This document shows, in pieces, positions 10,976-20,610 of a stretch of 64,000 bases of DNA. The notes under the pieces were generated by a model. It did no database searches, was not told where the DNA came from, and worked only from the letters and a program-made list of their open reading frames with translations. Position numbers and translations under genes: made by a program. Positions within the stretch are counted from its first letter, which is position 1. Each line of letters opens with the position of its first letter. Origin of the DNA: Parietichytrium sp. I65-24A (lineage: Eukaryota; Sar; Bigyra; Thraustochytrida; Thraustochytriidae); NCBI GenBank assembly GCA_012862575.1, contig BLSF01000011.1:124001-188000 (forward strand), given 5' to 3'.

Positions 10976-11793
10976 GACCTCTGGAGGGTCGCAAAAACGA
11001 TGCGGAGAACGGCGAGAACGGGAGCACTCCTTGCTCCTTGCTCCTTTCTCCTCGGCCATCGCCAACATCAATCGGCGGTCGAGAGGAAAGAGAGGAAAGA
11101 GAGAAAGCTAGCTGGGCTGAACGAAACAACTCTACAGCGCGCAAGTGGCCCCTCGCTAACCTCCACCACACACTCCCTGTCTCTCTTTCTCTCTATTTGC
11201 TTTGAGTCTCTTGACTCTCTTGACTTTTGACTGTGAATCTGTGCACGCTTTTCACGCTCTCTTTCTTTCCTTCTCTTTTTTGTCTTTTCGGACCGAGTAA
11301 TCGACAATAACTACCTTGCGTATGTTGGTGGTGACGCAGTGGAGAGCTTATGCGTAGGCTTAGACGCAGGCGTAGGCTACGACCAAGGGATGCGTGAAGA
11401 GATGAGAGAGAAAACGAGATCGCCAATGGGCCACCCGGTCCGCGAAGAAACGCACCACGCCCTCCACATTTTTCACATGCTCTTCACCGCAAAGAGTAGT
11501 ATTGTGTTACTACAGGCGGCAATAGTGCATCGTAGCTCTTGACAGTCTGTGAGTTGATTTTCTGATTTACTGTTATAAGAGATCGTTCTAACGTAAATCA
11601 TCTCAAATTGAAATAGTGATCAACTTCGCAGAGCTCCTGGCTGTGCCACAGTGAGCTGAGCTTCCTACGTACTTATCTGCAATCTGAAATAATTTGTTCT
11701 GAACTTGTTAATTTTGACAAATTCAAAATTCAAGAAACAAATGAATTTGAATCGCTATGTTTAGGTTGTCTATTTATAGTTGACGCCACAACT

Positions 11794-11892
11794 CTCAGCA
11801 CTCAGCACTCAGCTCTCTCATTACCCAGCCTCAGCACTTGCATCGTTAGCACCCAGCTACCACATCGCAACTTTCGAGTGCTGAGTGCTGAG
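11794..11892. repeat. 17-bp perfect inverted repeat with 65-bp spacer
   Basis: CTCAGCACTCAGCACTC at 11794-11810 is the exact reverse complement of 11876-11892. The arms are themselves short tandem repeats (CAGCACT), and the spacer carries a further CTCAGCACT. It could form a cruciform or RNA hairpin upstream of family member 4. Confidence 0.8.
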
Positions 11893-12289
11893 TGCAAAGT
11901 TCTGAGGGTAGAGTCTCCTCTAGCGCTAGACTCTGTTGAGACTCTGAGAGAGATTTTGCTTTTTGATCAATCAATCAAAGACTGAAGTGGGCTCGGTGGG
12001 AGAAGGTAAGTAGCCAGAGTAACAACGCTGGACTGTGGTTGTTGTTGGAGCGAGGAGGAATCTGTCTCAAGTCTCTCGAGACGCTCAAAACTCTCAAAAC
12101 TGGGGACCTTCGGAGGAGCACAGCTCGCGGTGAACAAGACTCGGAGGGCGACGAGGACGGGCGGAGCTGAGGTGCTGGGACGGGTTGTTGATTGTTAAGG
12201 GCGCGCTGGGAAGATCTTGGAGCCGGCCGAGGAGGTGTTTGTTCAAAGGTGCACGGTGCGAGGGCGCCAAAGTGCGCGGAGACAGCGAG

Positions 12290-13909
12290 ATGCTGGACGA
12301 TGAACGAGAACGGGCGCCATTGAAGAGCAAGTTCTCCACAGATGGGCCTGCTGAGAATGCGTCGTCGTCTTCTCCGAGGGAGAGGCAGGAGTCGTTCTCG
12401 GAAGCGCTTAGCATATATCAGGAGTTTCAAGGCGATTTCCGCAAATCAAGGCCCATGCCAATCCTGCGCTGCGTGGCGCTAGCAGTGCTGCTTCTTATCA
12501 TGTGGACTGCAGTTGCGTTCACAGATACCAGCGATGCAGCCAATTCGCAGGTGACTGTGAGTCTGGGCTCTAACGCTTCTGCTGACATTAACGACCCGAG
12601 CGGAAGCGAGGTCGAGCTCTCGACTTCGACAGAGGTGTCCACAGACTTTCACGATGGAGATCAAGACGAGGGCATTTCCGATAGCGAGAATGGAGCTGCC
12701 GAAGACGACGAGTCGGACGCATACGATGAAACTGGAGACGACGATGATGATGATGATGATGATGACGAAAGTAGTGCTGCTGCGGCAGAGGGTACTGACG
12801 ACAACGACGGCAGTGGGGACGATGGCGAAGAGTCGTACGAGGACGAGGAGGAAATCCTCTCTGCCCCGGACGCGAACGGCTCAGAGGAGTTAAGTGGAAC
12901 TGAAGAGATTCCAATTATGCCGATGCCCAAAGGCTTGACCGACTTTCAGATCAAAGACAAGGTGCTTTGCCAAGGACGGCCTTACGGAAGACTTAACAAT
13001 CACATCATCTCTACGTACGGCGCGATTGCGCTTGCTCATTTTCTTAATCGGACCTACATCGCGTCTGAGGACATTACGAAATTCTTTCGGGTCGATATTC
13101 TGGCAGAAATGCTACCGGGGACCATTGCCCCGTACGACCCAGAGAGGTGCCGTGACGCTAGATCCTCCAGAGAATTGATTAAACTGTGCCAGCCAAGACA
13201 AGGCTGCGGGCTGTTGCAACCTAAAGCGGCAAACATCATTTTACAATCAACCAAGCACATACCCGTGCTGAAAGCCGACGGAGTCATCTCTTTCTGGACG
13301 TCTCAGTCCGCAGGAGGTCTGGATAAACGCCTTCTCCCAACCAACTTTTACCGGCATTTGTACCCGAACGATTTCATAAGAGCCAGCGCGAAAGACTTTA
13401 TCCAAAGAAAGTTTGGAGATAAGCCTTTTGCAGCCGTGCATCTACGTGACCTCGAGGGATCGTGCACGGCACGTATAAAGAGAAAGCATCACGGGATCGG
13501 CAAAGAGCTTTGCAGCCCAAAGAAGAAGGTGTTTCTTGAGGTGGAGAGAGACATTACTGGAAAAGACGACCTCCCAATTTTTGTCTTGAGTGACAGGCAA
13601 AAGCTCGACGCTCTTCGGTCCTACGACGGGTCTGGGATCATGTATGATGGGCCGTGCAAGCATACACTCTGTGCGCTTATTGATTTTGAAATCGCAGCCC
13701 ACTCGAACTTTTTTGTTGGAGTTGTCGTGAGTACCGCTGCCAATACGATCGCGTACCAACGAGAATTTCGGAGGAGCCAAACCAACGGCGAGTACTTTCA
13801 CTCAGTGTTAAGCTGGTCGCGGAAAGAGAAAACCAAGACTTACGGGAACGACTGGCTTATGTTCGGCAAGTATATGACCAATACTTCCGCACCCAGTATT
13901 TCACCGTAA
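12290..13909 (+). CDS. O-fucosyltransferase-like type II membrane protein (family member 4)
   Basis: Single-exon gene of 539 residues. The open frame runs 105 bp further upstream but only from a TTG; the ATG at 12290 gives MLDDERERAPLKSKF, which aligns with the internal Met of member 3. The tail contains SIYQEFQGDF, and the membrane segment is at about residues 58-78. The stem, to about residue 205, is very acidic and includes an uninterrupted run of nine or more Asp. The luminal blocks are YGRLNNHI, LNRTYIA, FFRVDILAE, PFAAVHLRDLEGSC, IFVLSDRQ, and ALIDFEIAAHSNFFVG before VVVSTAANTIAYQR. It lacks the conserved RDPxP end seen in the other members and stops at SAPSISP. Function is inferred: a secretory-pathway sugar transferase. 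Confidence 0.7.
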   Translation: MLDDERERAPLKSKFSTDGPAENASSSSPRERQESFSEALSIYQEFQGDFRKSRPMPILRCVALAVLLLIMWTAVAFTDTSDAANSQVTVSLGSNASADINDPSGSEVELSTSTEVSTDFHDGDQDEGISDSENGAAEDDESDAYDETGDDDDDDDDDDESSAAAAEGTDDNDGSGDDGEESYEDEEEILSAPDANGSEELSGTEEIPIMPMPKGLTDFQIKDKVLCQGRPYGRLNNHIISTYGAIALAHFLNRTYIASEDITKFFRVDILAEMLPGTIAPYDPERCRDARSSRELIKLCQPRQGCGLLQPKAANIILQSTKHIPVLKADGVISFWTSQSAGGLDKRLLPTNFYRHLYPNDFIRASAKDFIQRKFGDKPFAAVHLRDLEGSCTARIKRKHHGIGKELCSPKKKVFLEVERDITGKDDLPIFVLSDRQKLDALRSYDGSGIMYDGPCKHTLCALIDFEIAAHSNFFVGVVVSTAANTIAYQREFRRSQTNGEYFHSVLSWSRKEKTKTYGNDWLMFGKYMTNTSAPSISP

Positions 13910-14941
13910 ATCCAAAGCCAAGCCGAAGCCAAGCCTGTAGACATATTTGATGAACTTGACATTTTAAAATTATCTTTGAAACCACCAAGCTTTTTAATTT
14001 GTTGGTTGAAGTTTTGGACACATTGTGTAAAGTTTGAGGAATAAGCTTTCCAAACAAGTAAATGTAGAATTATGCTTTTTCTTGAACCCGAGGCTACTCT
14101 TTCGAGGGGGTAGTGACCAGAGTTCGTCACAACAAGAGCATTATGCCTCAGGCGAGGCTAAACTTTGTTGGTGCCCGCAAAATCAAAACAATGGCCCAAG
14201 TGATCTTACTTTTCGGGCATCTCTGTACACCGCACACGCAGTTCTCATGCAGTCGCTAAGGCTTGGCCTTGGTTGGCTCAATCGACTCAGACTCGGAAAC
14301 TTGAACTGTGACGCCACAACAGACCAACAGACCAGATCATAACAAACGAGACTGTACTGTTACTATATATGGCCTCAGGTGATCTCAGGTGTACTTCAAG
14401 TGCGAGCCATTCCAACTTGTGAACGTTCGCAACATTGAGTATATTCGGCGTCCGCTCATAGCGTGTGGCAATAATCTTGCGGGACATCTCGCTATCCTAC
14501 TAGTCTTACTGTTGTAGATATCTGTTCCAAACCTTTGGGACTCGCAAGTTGCAGGAAAGCTTTTGCATTTGTCGAGCCACATTCATTACTCGCAGGCGTA
14601 GGATGGCGTAGGGGTACATCATGCATTCCGTTCAAAAAAGACCAAGCCTTGAGAATCGGCCCGAAGGCAAAGTGAGCTCTTGAGGGCTAGTGCTAGAACA
14701 GCAAGTACGATGTGCCCCCCAATTGCGAGAATCGCATGCGATGTGCTTGTGACGATCGTTCCACCAGCGTAGTGTTAAAGAAGCAGCACTCCAAACAACA
14801 AATCAGTCGGAGCGCGAGGCAAGTCAACTTAGCGTCTTTGGGATACAACACCAAGAGCTTGAAGAGCTTGGAGGATTGGAGGATTGGAGGCTCGGCGGAC
14901 GCTGACGAGCTTGTTTGCGGTCGGCAAGCGGGACTGGGGCG
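13910..14941. other. Intergenic region
   Basis: About 1 kb between co-directional paralogs. It has an AT-rich 3' UTR-like start and a TATATAT run at about 14363-14369. No supported gene or conserved repeat is seen. Confidence 0.4.
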
Positions 14942-16309
14942 ATGGAGAAGGAGAAGGAGTTTGACTGCGAATCGCTCTGCAGCGAGAAGAGTGAACAGGA
15001 CGCGGAAGCTCTGCAGTCGAGCGATGGGGCTTTGTACAAAGAATACGAATTCAAATTTGATGACTCGGCGACAAAAAGGCGGATCCGCTTCGCGATTCTC
15101 GCCGGAGCTACACTGCTTCTTGGATTGCTGGTTACAGCGGTTGCCAGATCAGAGAACTCTGGCGAACCAATAGTCATTCTTCAAAAGGCATTGGCGGTCA
15201 TTGGAGCCGGGGACTATTTCTACTCCGGGGATAGAGACGGTGACGACGACGCTGCGATTGATGGTTTTGTGGCCTTTCCAAGCGGCGAAGGCGGTGCCGA
15301 CGACGATGTCCCGGTTGTGGAAATACCACAAGGTGGGGGGGCCTACACGATAAGGTCCAAATTACTTTGCCCGGGAGGTGGCTATGGAAGGCTGAACAAT
15401 CACATCATCACAACGAGGGGAGGAATTGCTCTGGCATACGCCCTTAACAGGACCTTCGTTGCGACTTCTGACATGACCAAGTACTATAGAATCGACCTTT
15501 TGGCCAAAGCTTTTCCGGGCCTCATCATCCCACACAGCAAGCGTTGTGAGCCCTCCAAGAATATAGCAGGCATTGATAAGCGGTGTTCTGGACCTTTGGG
15601 GTGCAATATCACAGATCCTGACCTACTAGCGCATGTCGTGGCCGCCACGAGAAACATTCCGGTCTACAAGATGCACAGCGCTGCCCTGTTTCGATTAAAC
15701 ATATATGCTGCAAGGCTAGATGAGAGTCTCTCTGTTGCACATTTTTACGGCAATTTATTTCCAGCCCCGTTCATCATGAAACGAGTTGATGATTTTGTAG
15801 CGAAGAATTTTGGGGATCGGCCATATGCAGCTGTGCATCTTCGTAATCTCGAGGGTTCTTGCATCAAACGCATTGTCGCGAAGAACGGAGGCATCGGGAA
15901 GGAACTCTGCAGCCCGCCCAGGACCATCTTTCGGCAGATCGAGAAGGAGATAACTGGCAAGAACGGTCTGCCAGTATTTGTGTTGAGCGATCGGCAAAAG
16001 AAGGGTCCACTGGCGACCTACAAGAGCTCCGGTAAATTCTATCATGGGCGCTGTAAAGATGTGGAATGCGCTCTCATCGACTTTGAAATTGCTGCTCGAG
16101 CCAATTTTTTCGTTGGAGTGGTCGTCAGCACCGCATCAAACACTATCGCGTATCAGCGTCAATTCAGAAGATTGAGGCCTGTTGGTTTTCAGTACCGATC
16201 AGTTTTGAGCTGGTCGCGATCAAATAAGGAGAAGAATTATACGAAAGGACACTGGATGCTGAGCAACGATCAGCTCGTGAATTCTAGAGACCCGGCTCCC
16301 CGTCTCTGA
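14942..16309 (+). CDS. O-fucosyltransferase-like type II membrane protein (family member 5)
   Basis: Single-exon gene of 455 residues. The frame opens upstream only at a TTG, so the start is the ATG at 14942 (MEKEKEFDCESL); the DCESL block recurs just after the start of member 6. The membrane segment is at about residues 49-68, followed by a short acidic stem (DGDDDA, GADDDVPVVEIP). The luminal domain carries YGRLNNHI, LNRTFVA, YYRIDLLAK, PYAAVHLRNLEGSC, VFVLSDRQ, and ALIDFEIAARANFFVG before VVVSTASNTIAYQR, and ends in SRDPAPRL. A Gly-rich run (PQGGGA, PGGGYG) sits where the others have fewer glycines. The donor sugar and substrate cannot be read from sequence alone. Confidence 0.7.
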   Translation: MEKEKEFDCESLCSEKSEQDAEALQSSDGALYKEYEFKFDDSATKRRIRFAILAGATLLLGLLVTAVARSENSGEPIVILQKALAVIGAGDYFYSGDRDGDDDAAIDGFVAFPSGEGGADDDVPVVEIPQGGGAYTIRSKLLCPGGGYGRLNNHIITTRGGIALAYALNRTFVATSDMTKYYRIDLLAKAFPGLIIPHSKRCEPSKNIAGIDKRCSGPLGCNITDPDLLAHVVAATRNIPVYKMHSAALFRLNIYAARLDESLSVAHFYGNLFPAPFIMKRVDDFVAKNFGDRPYAAVHLRNLEGSCIKRIVAKNGGIGKELCSPPRTIFRQIEKEITGKNGLPVFVLSDRQKKGPLATYKSSGKFYHGRCKDVECALIDFEIAARANFFVGVVVSTASNTIAYQRQFRRLRPVGFQYRSVLSWSRSNKEKNYTKGHWMLSNDQLVNSRDPAPRL

Positions 16310-17235
16310 CGCACGACACTCATGGGCCCTAATTCGGACCATGATCCTTTGTTTCGCAGACAATATACATTCGCTGTGCACTTGGCTGTCGCTCGGCGGT
16401 GCTGACTTCTATTCGACCGTCTCGACACTGGAACCTGTATTTCATCCCATGTCAATAACAAGTAGTAAATATCGTGTTTCATTTCACTGTCAAATCAGAG
16501 CGCCATGCAGCAATTCAATTGCTTGGGCTGGCCCAAAAAAGATAGCTTTGTTTTCTTAAATTTTAGAGACATGTGCAAGGAAACGAACACTTTTCTATCT
16601 GCCCCACCCTACCTACGCCTCTCTCTTCACCGAGATGATTGTGCTAGCAAGACCTGTTGCGCATTCTTTTGTCACGCTCATGTTCGCATGTTCCTCGGGA
16701 AGCCGTCTGTGGTGGTGCACATGTGGGTGGTGCGCTTTCCTATTCACTCTTGCTTTCATACCACTTGAAGATCAAACTGAAATCGAGTCACTTGCCATTA
16801 AAAGAGCAAAGAAGAGACCTTCAACTGCTCAAGTCAGTGAGCGCGGAGAAGAGAAGAGAGAACAGCCAAACTCGGCTTCTTTCGGCCACTGCTCGCAGTA
16901 TTGTGTGCATCCCTGCATACATTCGGTGTTTGCACGCCGGCGCTAACATCATCTAATATTTAAGAATAGTAGTCTTCAGATCCTATATTCGATGTCCAAA
17001 TGGAACCGACGCGACATGACCCTTTGCGACTCTGCGACCCTGCGGCAGTGGCAAGTTACGGATAAGCTTACAACTTACAAAAGTCTCCGAGTCGGTTGAG
17101 TGGATGGAAGGGTTTCTCTTTGTCTCTACTCATCAGAAGTACACCCCACCTTCCAATAGGGTTTGCATGCGTGTGGACTGGTGAAACGCCAAGCGTTGGG
17201 AACGTGTCGTAGATGAGCAGACAGACACCCAACCA
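16310..17235. other. Intergenic region
   Basis: The 926 bp between members 5 and 6 contain several overlapping small frames on the plus strand (16505-16956) without recognisable motifs, and I see no repeat. It probably contains a 3' UTR and the member 6 promoter. Confidence 0.4.
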
Positions 17236-18867
17236 ATGTGGTTGCCAGGACACTTGGTTAGCGCCTTCGAATCAGGAGGGATGAAGGGTACTGATTGCGA
17301 ATCTCTCGTTGGTGAACAGGAATGTTTGCACACGGAAGACCTCACGTCGAGCGACGGAAATGTGTCGTGCAAAGAACGCAAGTTCACATCTTGTGATGCG
17401 TCCGCAAGGAATACAATGCGCTTCGTAGTATGGGCAGCAGCAGCTCTGTTCGCCGGATTTATCATGGTGACAAGAGACGCAGAAACAACCAGCTCATCCA
17501 AGTTCTTTCTTTCCAAGACATTGGACGCCATTAATGGCCCTGATGTGGGTGAACCAGGAATTTTTAATACATCAGCGGGAGGAACGGAAGCCCAGGTTGC
17601 ATATTTCGACGAGCAAGACGACAACATGGAAGCGGTGGAAGATGCGGGAGGCTCTGATGTCGCTCCTTTAAACGATGAAGCGGAAGACGATGCAACTTAT
17701 TTCACTGATGAAGAGTCCGAATCGGAGAACGACAATGACGGAGGCTCAGATGTCAAAATTGACGCCCCCAGCGAAGGGCAAGATGTTGGAGGACAAATTG
17801 ACGAGGCGGAAGACGATGCAATTGAAGACTCTGTTAACTTTCCAAGTGTTGTCGACAACGACGACGTGCCCGTTGTGCGAATGCCGGAAGGTGTGAAAGA
17901 ATATCAAGTTCGCCCAAAACTCCTATGCCCAAGGGGAACTTATGGCAGACTGAACAATCACATTGTTTCGACGAGAGGTGGGATCGCGCTGGCATACGCG
18001 CTCAATAGAACATTTGTTGCCTCAAAAGACATGACACACCATTACAGAATCGACATCCTGGCCCAGGCTTTCCCCGGCCTCATCATTCCGTACGACTCGA
18101 GGTGCTCACAAGGCCACTCCGTCCCAGAAATCGACAACCGTTGCGCAAAAAAAAATGGATGCAAGGTTATGAGAGAAGGTGTCATAGACAAGATCAGGTC
18201 CATGACGAACAAATTTCGCATACTCCGAGTGAATAGCGCGGCATTGTTTCACGTTGAACTGTACGCCGTCGGAATCGATGAGAGTCTCTCGGTCGCAAAC
18301 TTTTATGGCAACCTGTATGCAAGCTCTTATATCATGGAGCGCGTCGACGAGTACATCAATCAGACTTTTGGAGATAAGCCATTCGCAGCAGTGCATCTCC
18401 GAGACCTCGAGGGATCGTGTGTCAGGCGGATGGTCAAGAAGAATGGAGGATTCGGGAAGGACCTCTGCAACCCGCCCAAGAAAGTATTCAAGTACATTGA
18501 GAAAAAAGTTACTGGGCAAAATGATCTGCCCGTATTTGTGCTCAGCGACATGCAAAAGAAGGAACCCCTGGAAACTTACAAAGGCTTTGGAAACTTCTAC
18601 CGTGGCGATTGCCATGGCGTGAACTGTGCTCTAATCGACTTTGAGATTGCCGCTCGCTCCAATTTTTTTCTTGGTGTAATCGTAAGTACCGCCGCAACAA
18701 CTATCGCGTATCAGCGCCAATTCAGAAGATTGCGCCCGATCGGCATTCAGTATCGATCTGTCTTGAGTTGGAGGAAAAACCTCGACCAGGCCAATAATTC
18801 CACCAACTCGCGCTCAATGGGGAGAAAGAACAGGCTACGTTCCATGGACCCAATGCCCCGGCTCTGA
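17236..18867 (+). CDS. O-fucosyltransferase-like type II membrane protein (family member 6)
   Basis: Single-exon gene of 543 residues. The first ATG is at 17236; the ATG at 17281 (MKGTDCESL) aligns better with member 5. The membrane segment is at about residues 61-79. The stem of about 130 residues is acidic and contains an imperfect internal duplication (EAEDDAT.., EAEDDAI.., GGSDV twice). The luminal blocks are YGRLNNHI, LNRTFVA, YRIDILAQ, PFAAVHLRDLEGSC, and ALIDFEIAARSNFFLG before VIVSTAATTIAYQR, ending in SMDPMPRL. It is the only member with VFVLSDMQ instead of VFVLSDRQ, so if that Arg is functional this copy may have altered activity. The region before the C-terminus (NLDQANNSTNSRSMG) is divergent. 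Confidence 0.7.
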   Translation: MWLPGHLVSAFESGGMKGTDCESLVGEQECLHTEDLTSSDGNVSCKERKFTSCDASARNTMRFVVWAAAALFAGFIMVTRDAETTSSSKFFLSKTLDAINGPDVGEPGIFNTSAGGTEAQVAYFDEQDDNMEAVEDAGGSDVAPLNDEAEDDATYFTDEESESENDNDGGSDVKIDAPSEGQDVGGQIDEAEDDAIEDSVNFPSVVDNDDVPVVRMPEGVKEYQVRPKLLCPRGTYGRLNNHIVSTRGGIALAYALNRTFVASKDMTHHYRIDILAQAFPGLIIPYDSRCSQGHSVPEIDNRCAKKNGCKVMREGVIDKIRSMTNKFRILRVNSAALFHVELYAVGIDESLSVANFYGNLYASSYIMERVDEYINQTFGDKPFAAVHLRDLEGSCVRRMVKKNGGFGKDLCNPPKKVFKYIEKKVTGQNDLPVFVLSDMQKKEPLETYKGFGNFYRGDCHGVNCALIDFEIAARSNFFLGVIVSTAATTIAYQRQFRRLRPIGIQYRSVLSWRKNLDQANNSTNSRSMGRKNRLRSMDPMPRL

Positions 18868-19787
18868 TCATCGCTCCACCTACCTGCCTTTTTCTTTTTC
18901 CATGAACCAGAGTGACCTGATGTGCTATCAACCGCTTGTAAAGCAAAGCTCTTTGCTCCCGGTGGGTGGGTCGCAACTGAGCATTGCGTTGTTTTGTCTC
19001 TTTGCCTTTTTTGATCATCTAAATTCTATTGCACAAACCAATTTCTTCGATCCTCTTACTTTCTTGCTCGCTCTGCCGACTCCGACAATCACACTATCGA
19101 ATTAATCCTCCAAAGAAGCGCTGCAGCTCTCTTCTCGATCTCCTTTGCAAATCGCGAAAGCCGCATCTTTCGCCGCAACGAGTTCATCGACTTGCTGCCC
19201 AACTCAGGTCAGTTCAGAACACTCGTTGCAGACTATCTGCTAACATCCATCAACATCAACATACCGGTAAAAGCACCTCCCGCCACGTCACCAACACGTC
19301 TCCCTGACGCGAGAAGCACAGTTTACCCAGCAACGAGAGAGCACACGTTACGAGATTGGGGAAACACTTTTGGAACGGTCTTGACTAGTCTTCTTATGTC
19401 TTCTTTCACCCTCGCAACTCTGGCTCGTAGATGCTTGTAGCTGCGGATTGAAAAGTCTTATCACGGAGCAGGCGCTTTCTGCGAAGCACAATCAACGTAC
19501 GCGGGGACCGGTGTGAGTAGCGCGGGCGTAAGGACTGCTAATTGGACGACGGGACGCGTTGGAAGCGTGGGCACAGCTTTGGCGCGTTTGTTTGTTTGTT
19601 TGTTGGGTTGTTGGTTGCAACAAGTACAGAGTTGAAGAGAGCTAAAGACTGTTCCACGACCAAGTCCACGGGAAGCTGATCGCCACAGCGAAAGGAGAGA
19701 GATTGCTCGATTGGCTGCTCGTCAGTAGGAAAGTCGTGTGCACTTGCACGGATTTGAATCGAGTGGAGCCCTTGACCGGGAGAGCAA
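18868..19787. other. Intergenic region
   Basis: About 0.9 kb with a Ser/Pro-coding, pyrimidine-rich character and a (TTTG)n run at about 19588-19603. Overlapping small frames are present but none is convincing. The 3' part is presumably the promoter of the acidic ORF that follows. Confidence 0.4.
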
Positions 19788-20610
19788 ATGGAGAAGCTGC
19801 CACCTCAGGAGTCGGCGGCAGAGGGCTGCCAGAGCGCTGGAATGGAGAGCAATTCGTCGGCATCTGCGGAGTCGGCGGAATCTTTGCCGTTGTCGGGATC
19901 TTTGACATCTTCGGCGGTGGACGTGGAAAATGTGAATGTGGAGAGCGACGAAAGTGGCGGAGAAGACCTTTCTTCGTCAGCTCCATTGGAGGTTCCCGTC
20001 GCCGTGCCTGTCGCGCCACCTATGACTTCTGAGTCCACGGCATCGTCTGGACACACTGCCGTGCTTCAAGAAGGCCCGGAAGAAACCAGCAGCGCTGGGG
20101 AAAAGGATTGAGAAGATTGAGGCCGTTCACGCGCCGATTTCAGATTCCGTATGTGAGGATTTGTGCGCGGCGTTGAAAGAATCTGCCATCGAAGAGCAGG
20201 CCGGCGGGGCCGCATCAAGCGAAAGTGGCAAGGAGAACAGCTTGAGACGAAACGCACCGGCCAAAAAAGCTATCCAGTTGCTAGGATACGAGCGGGAAGA
20301 GCAGATATACCGCGCAAAAGCTCTGGAGAAGCTGGGTCTGTCCGAGGAAGATATGTACATGAGCACACCTTTGTTTCAAAGTCCGGAGAAGCAGGCCAAA
20401 ATCCGCGAATTGTACAAAGAACGCGGTTACTCGGGCAAGTTAACGCAACTGACCGGGATGACCGAAGAGCAAATACTGCGCAAAAAGGCTGTGGAAACTC
20501 TAGGCACAACCGAGAGCGAAATTGACTCTGATCGAGTTCAGAGATTGGCAGCTTTTGGGGCGGATGCTACCAACGTAGTCGACGATTCCAAATCGAGGTG
20601 TCTTTCATGA
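19788..20610 (+). CDS. Acidic Ser-rich protein of unknown function, split by a +1 frameshift
   Basis: An ATG at 19788 in good context (gcaaATGG) opens a Ser/Glu-rich frame that stops at 20111. The frame one base over is open from 20026 to 20610 but has no early ATG. Dropping one base in the GGGGAAAA homopolymer at about 20097-20104 joins them into one frame of about 273 residues. The second half has two related segments, LGYEREEQIYRAKALEKLG and TGMTEEQILRKKAVETLG, an imperfect helical repeat of about 30 residues. No family is recognised. An intron is less likely because no GTAAGT donor, as in the other introns of this window, is present. It could be a sequencing indel or a young pseudogene. 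Confidence 0.45.

Larger units (their letters stand above)
9408..12289. other. Long intergenic region rich in simple and inverted repeats
   Basis: No supported gene in 2.9 kb. It contains an ATTCG-type microsatellite (9714-9782), GTAC/CAGT clusters (10111-10144 and 10323-10364), a TATATAAAAG element (10966-10975), a 17-bp perfect inverted repeat (11794-11892) and Ser-coding pyrimidine tracts. Small frames such as 11000-11230 and 10569-10958 overlap on opposite strands and show no recognisable domain. Confidence 0.45.

Noticed and set aside
11000-11230. 76-codon frame just after a TATA-like element
   Set aside because: Low complexity, no recognisable domain, and overlapped by an equally long frame on the other strand.
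12185-12289. Longer start for family member 4
   Set aside because: It begins at TTG. The ATG at 12290 aligns with the internal Met of member 3.
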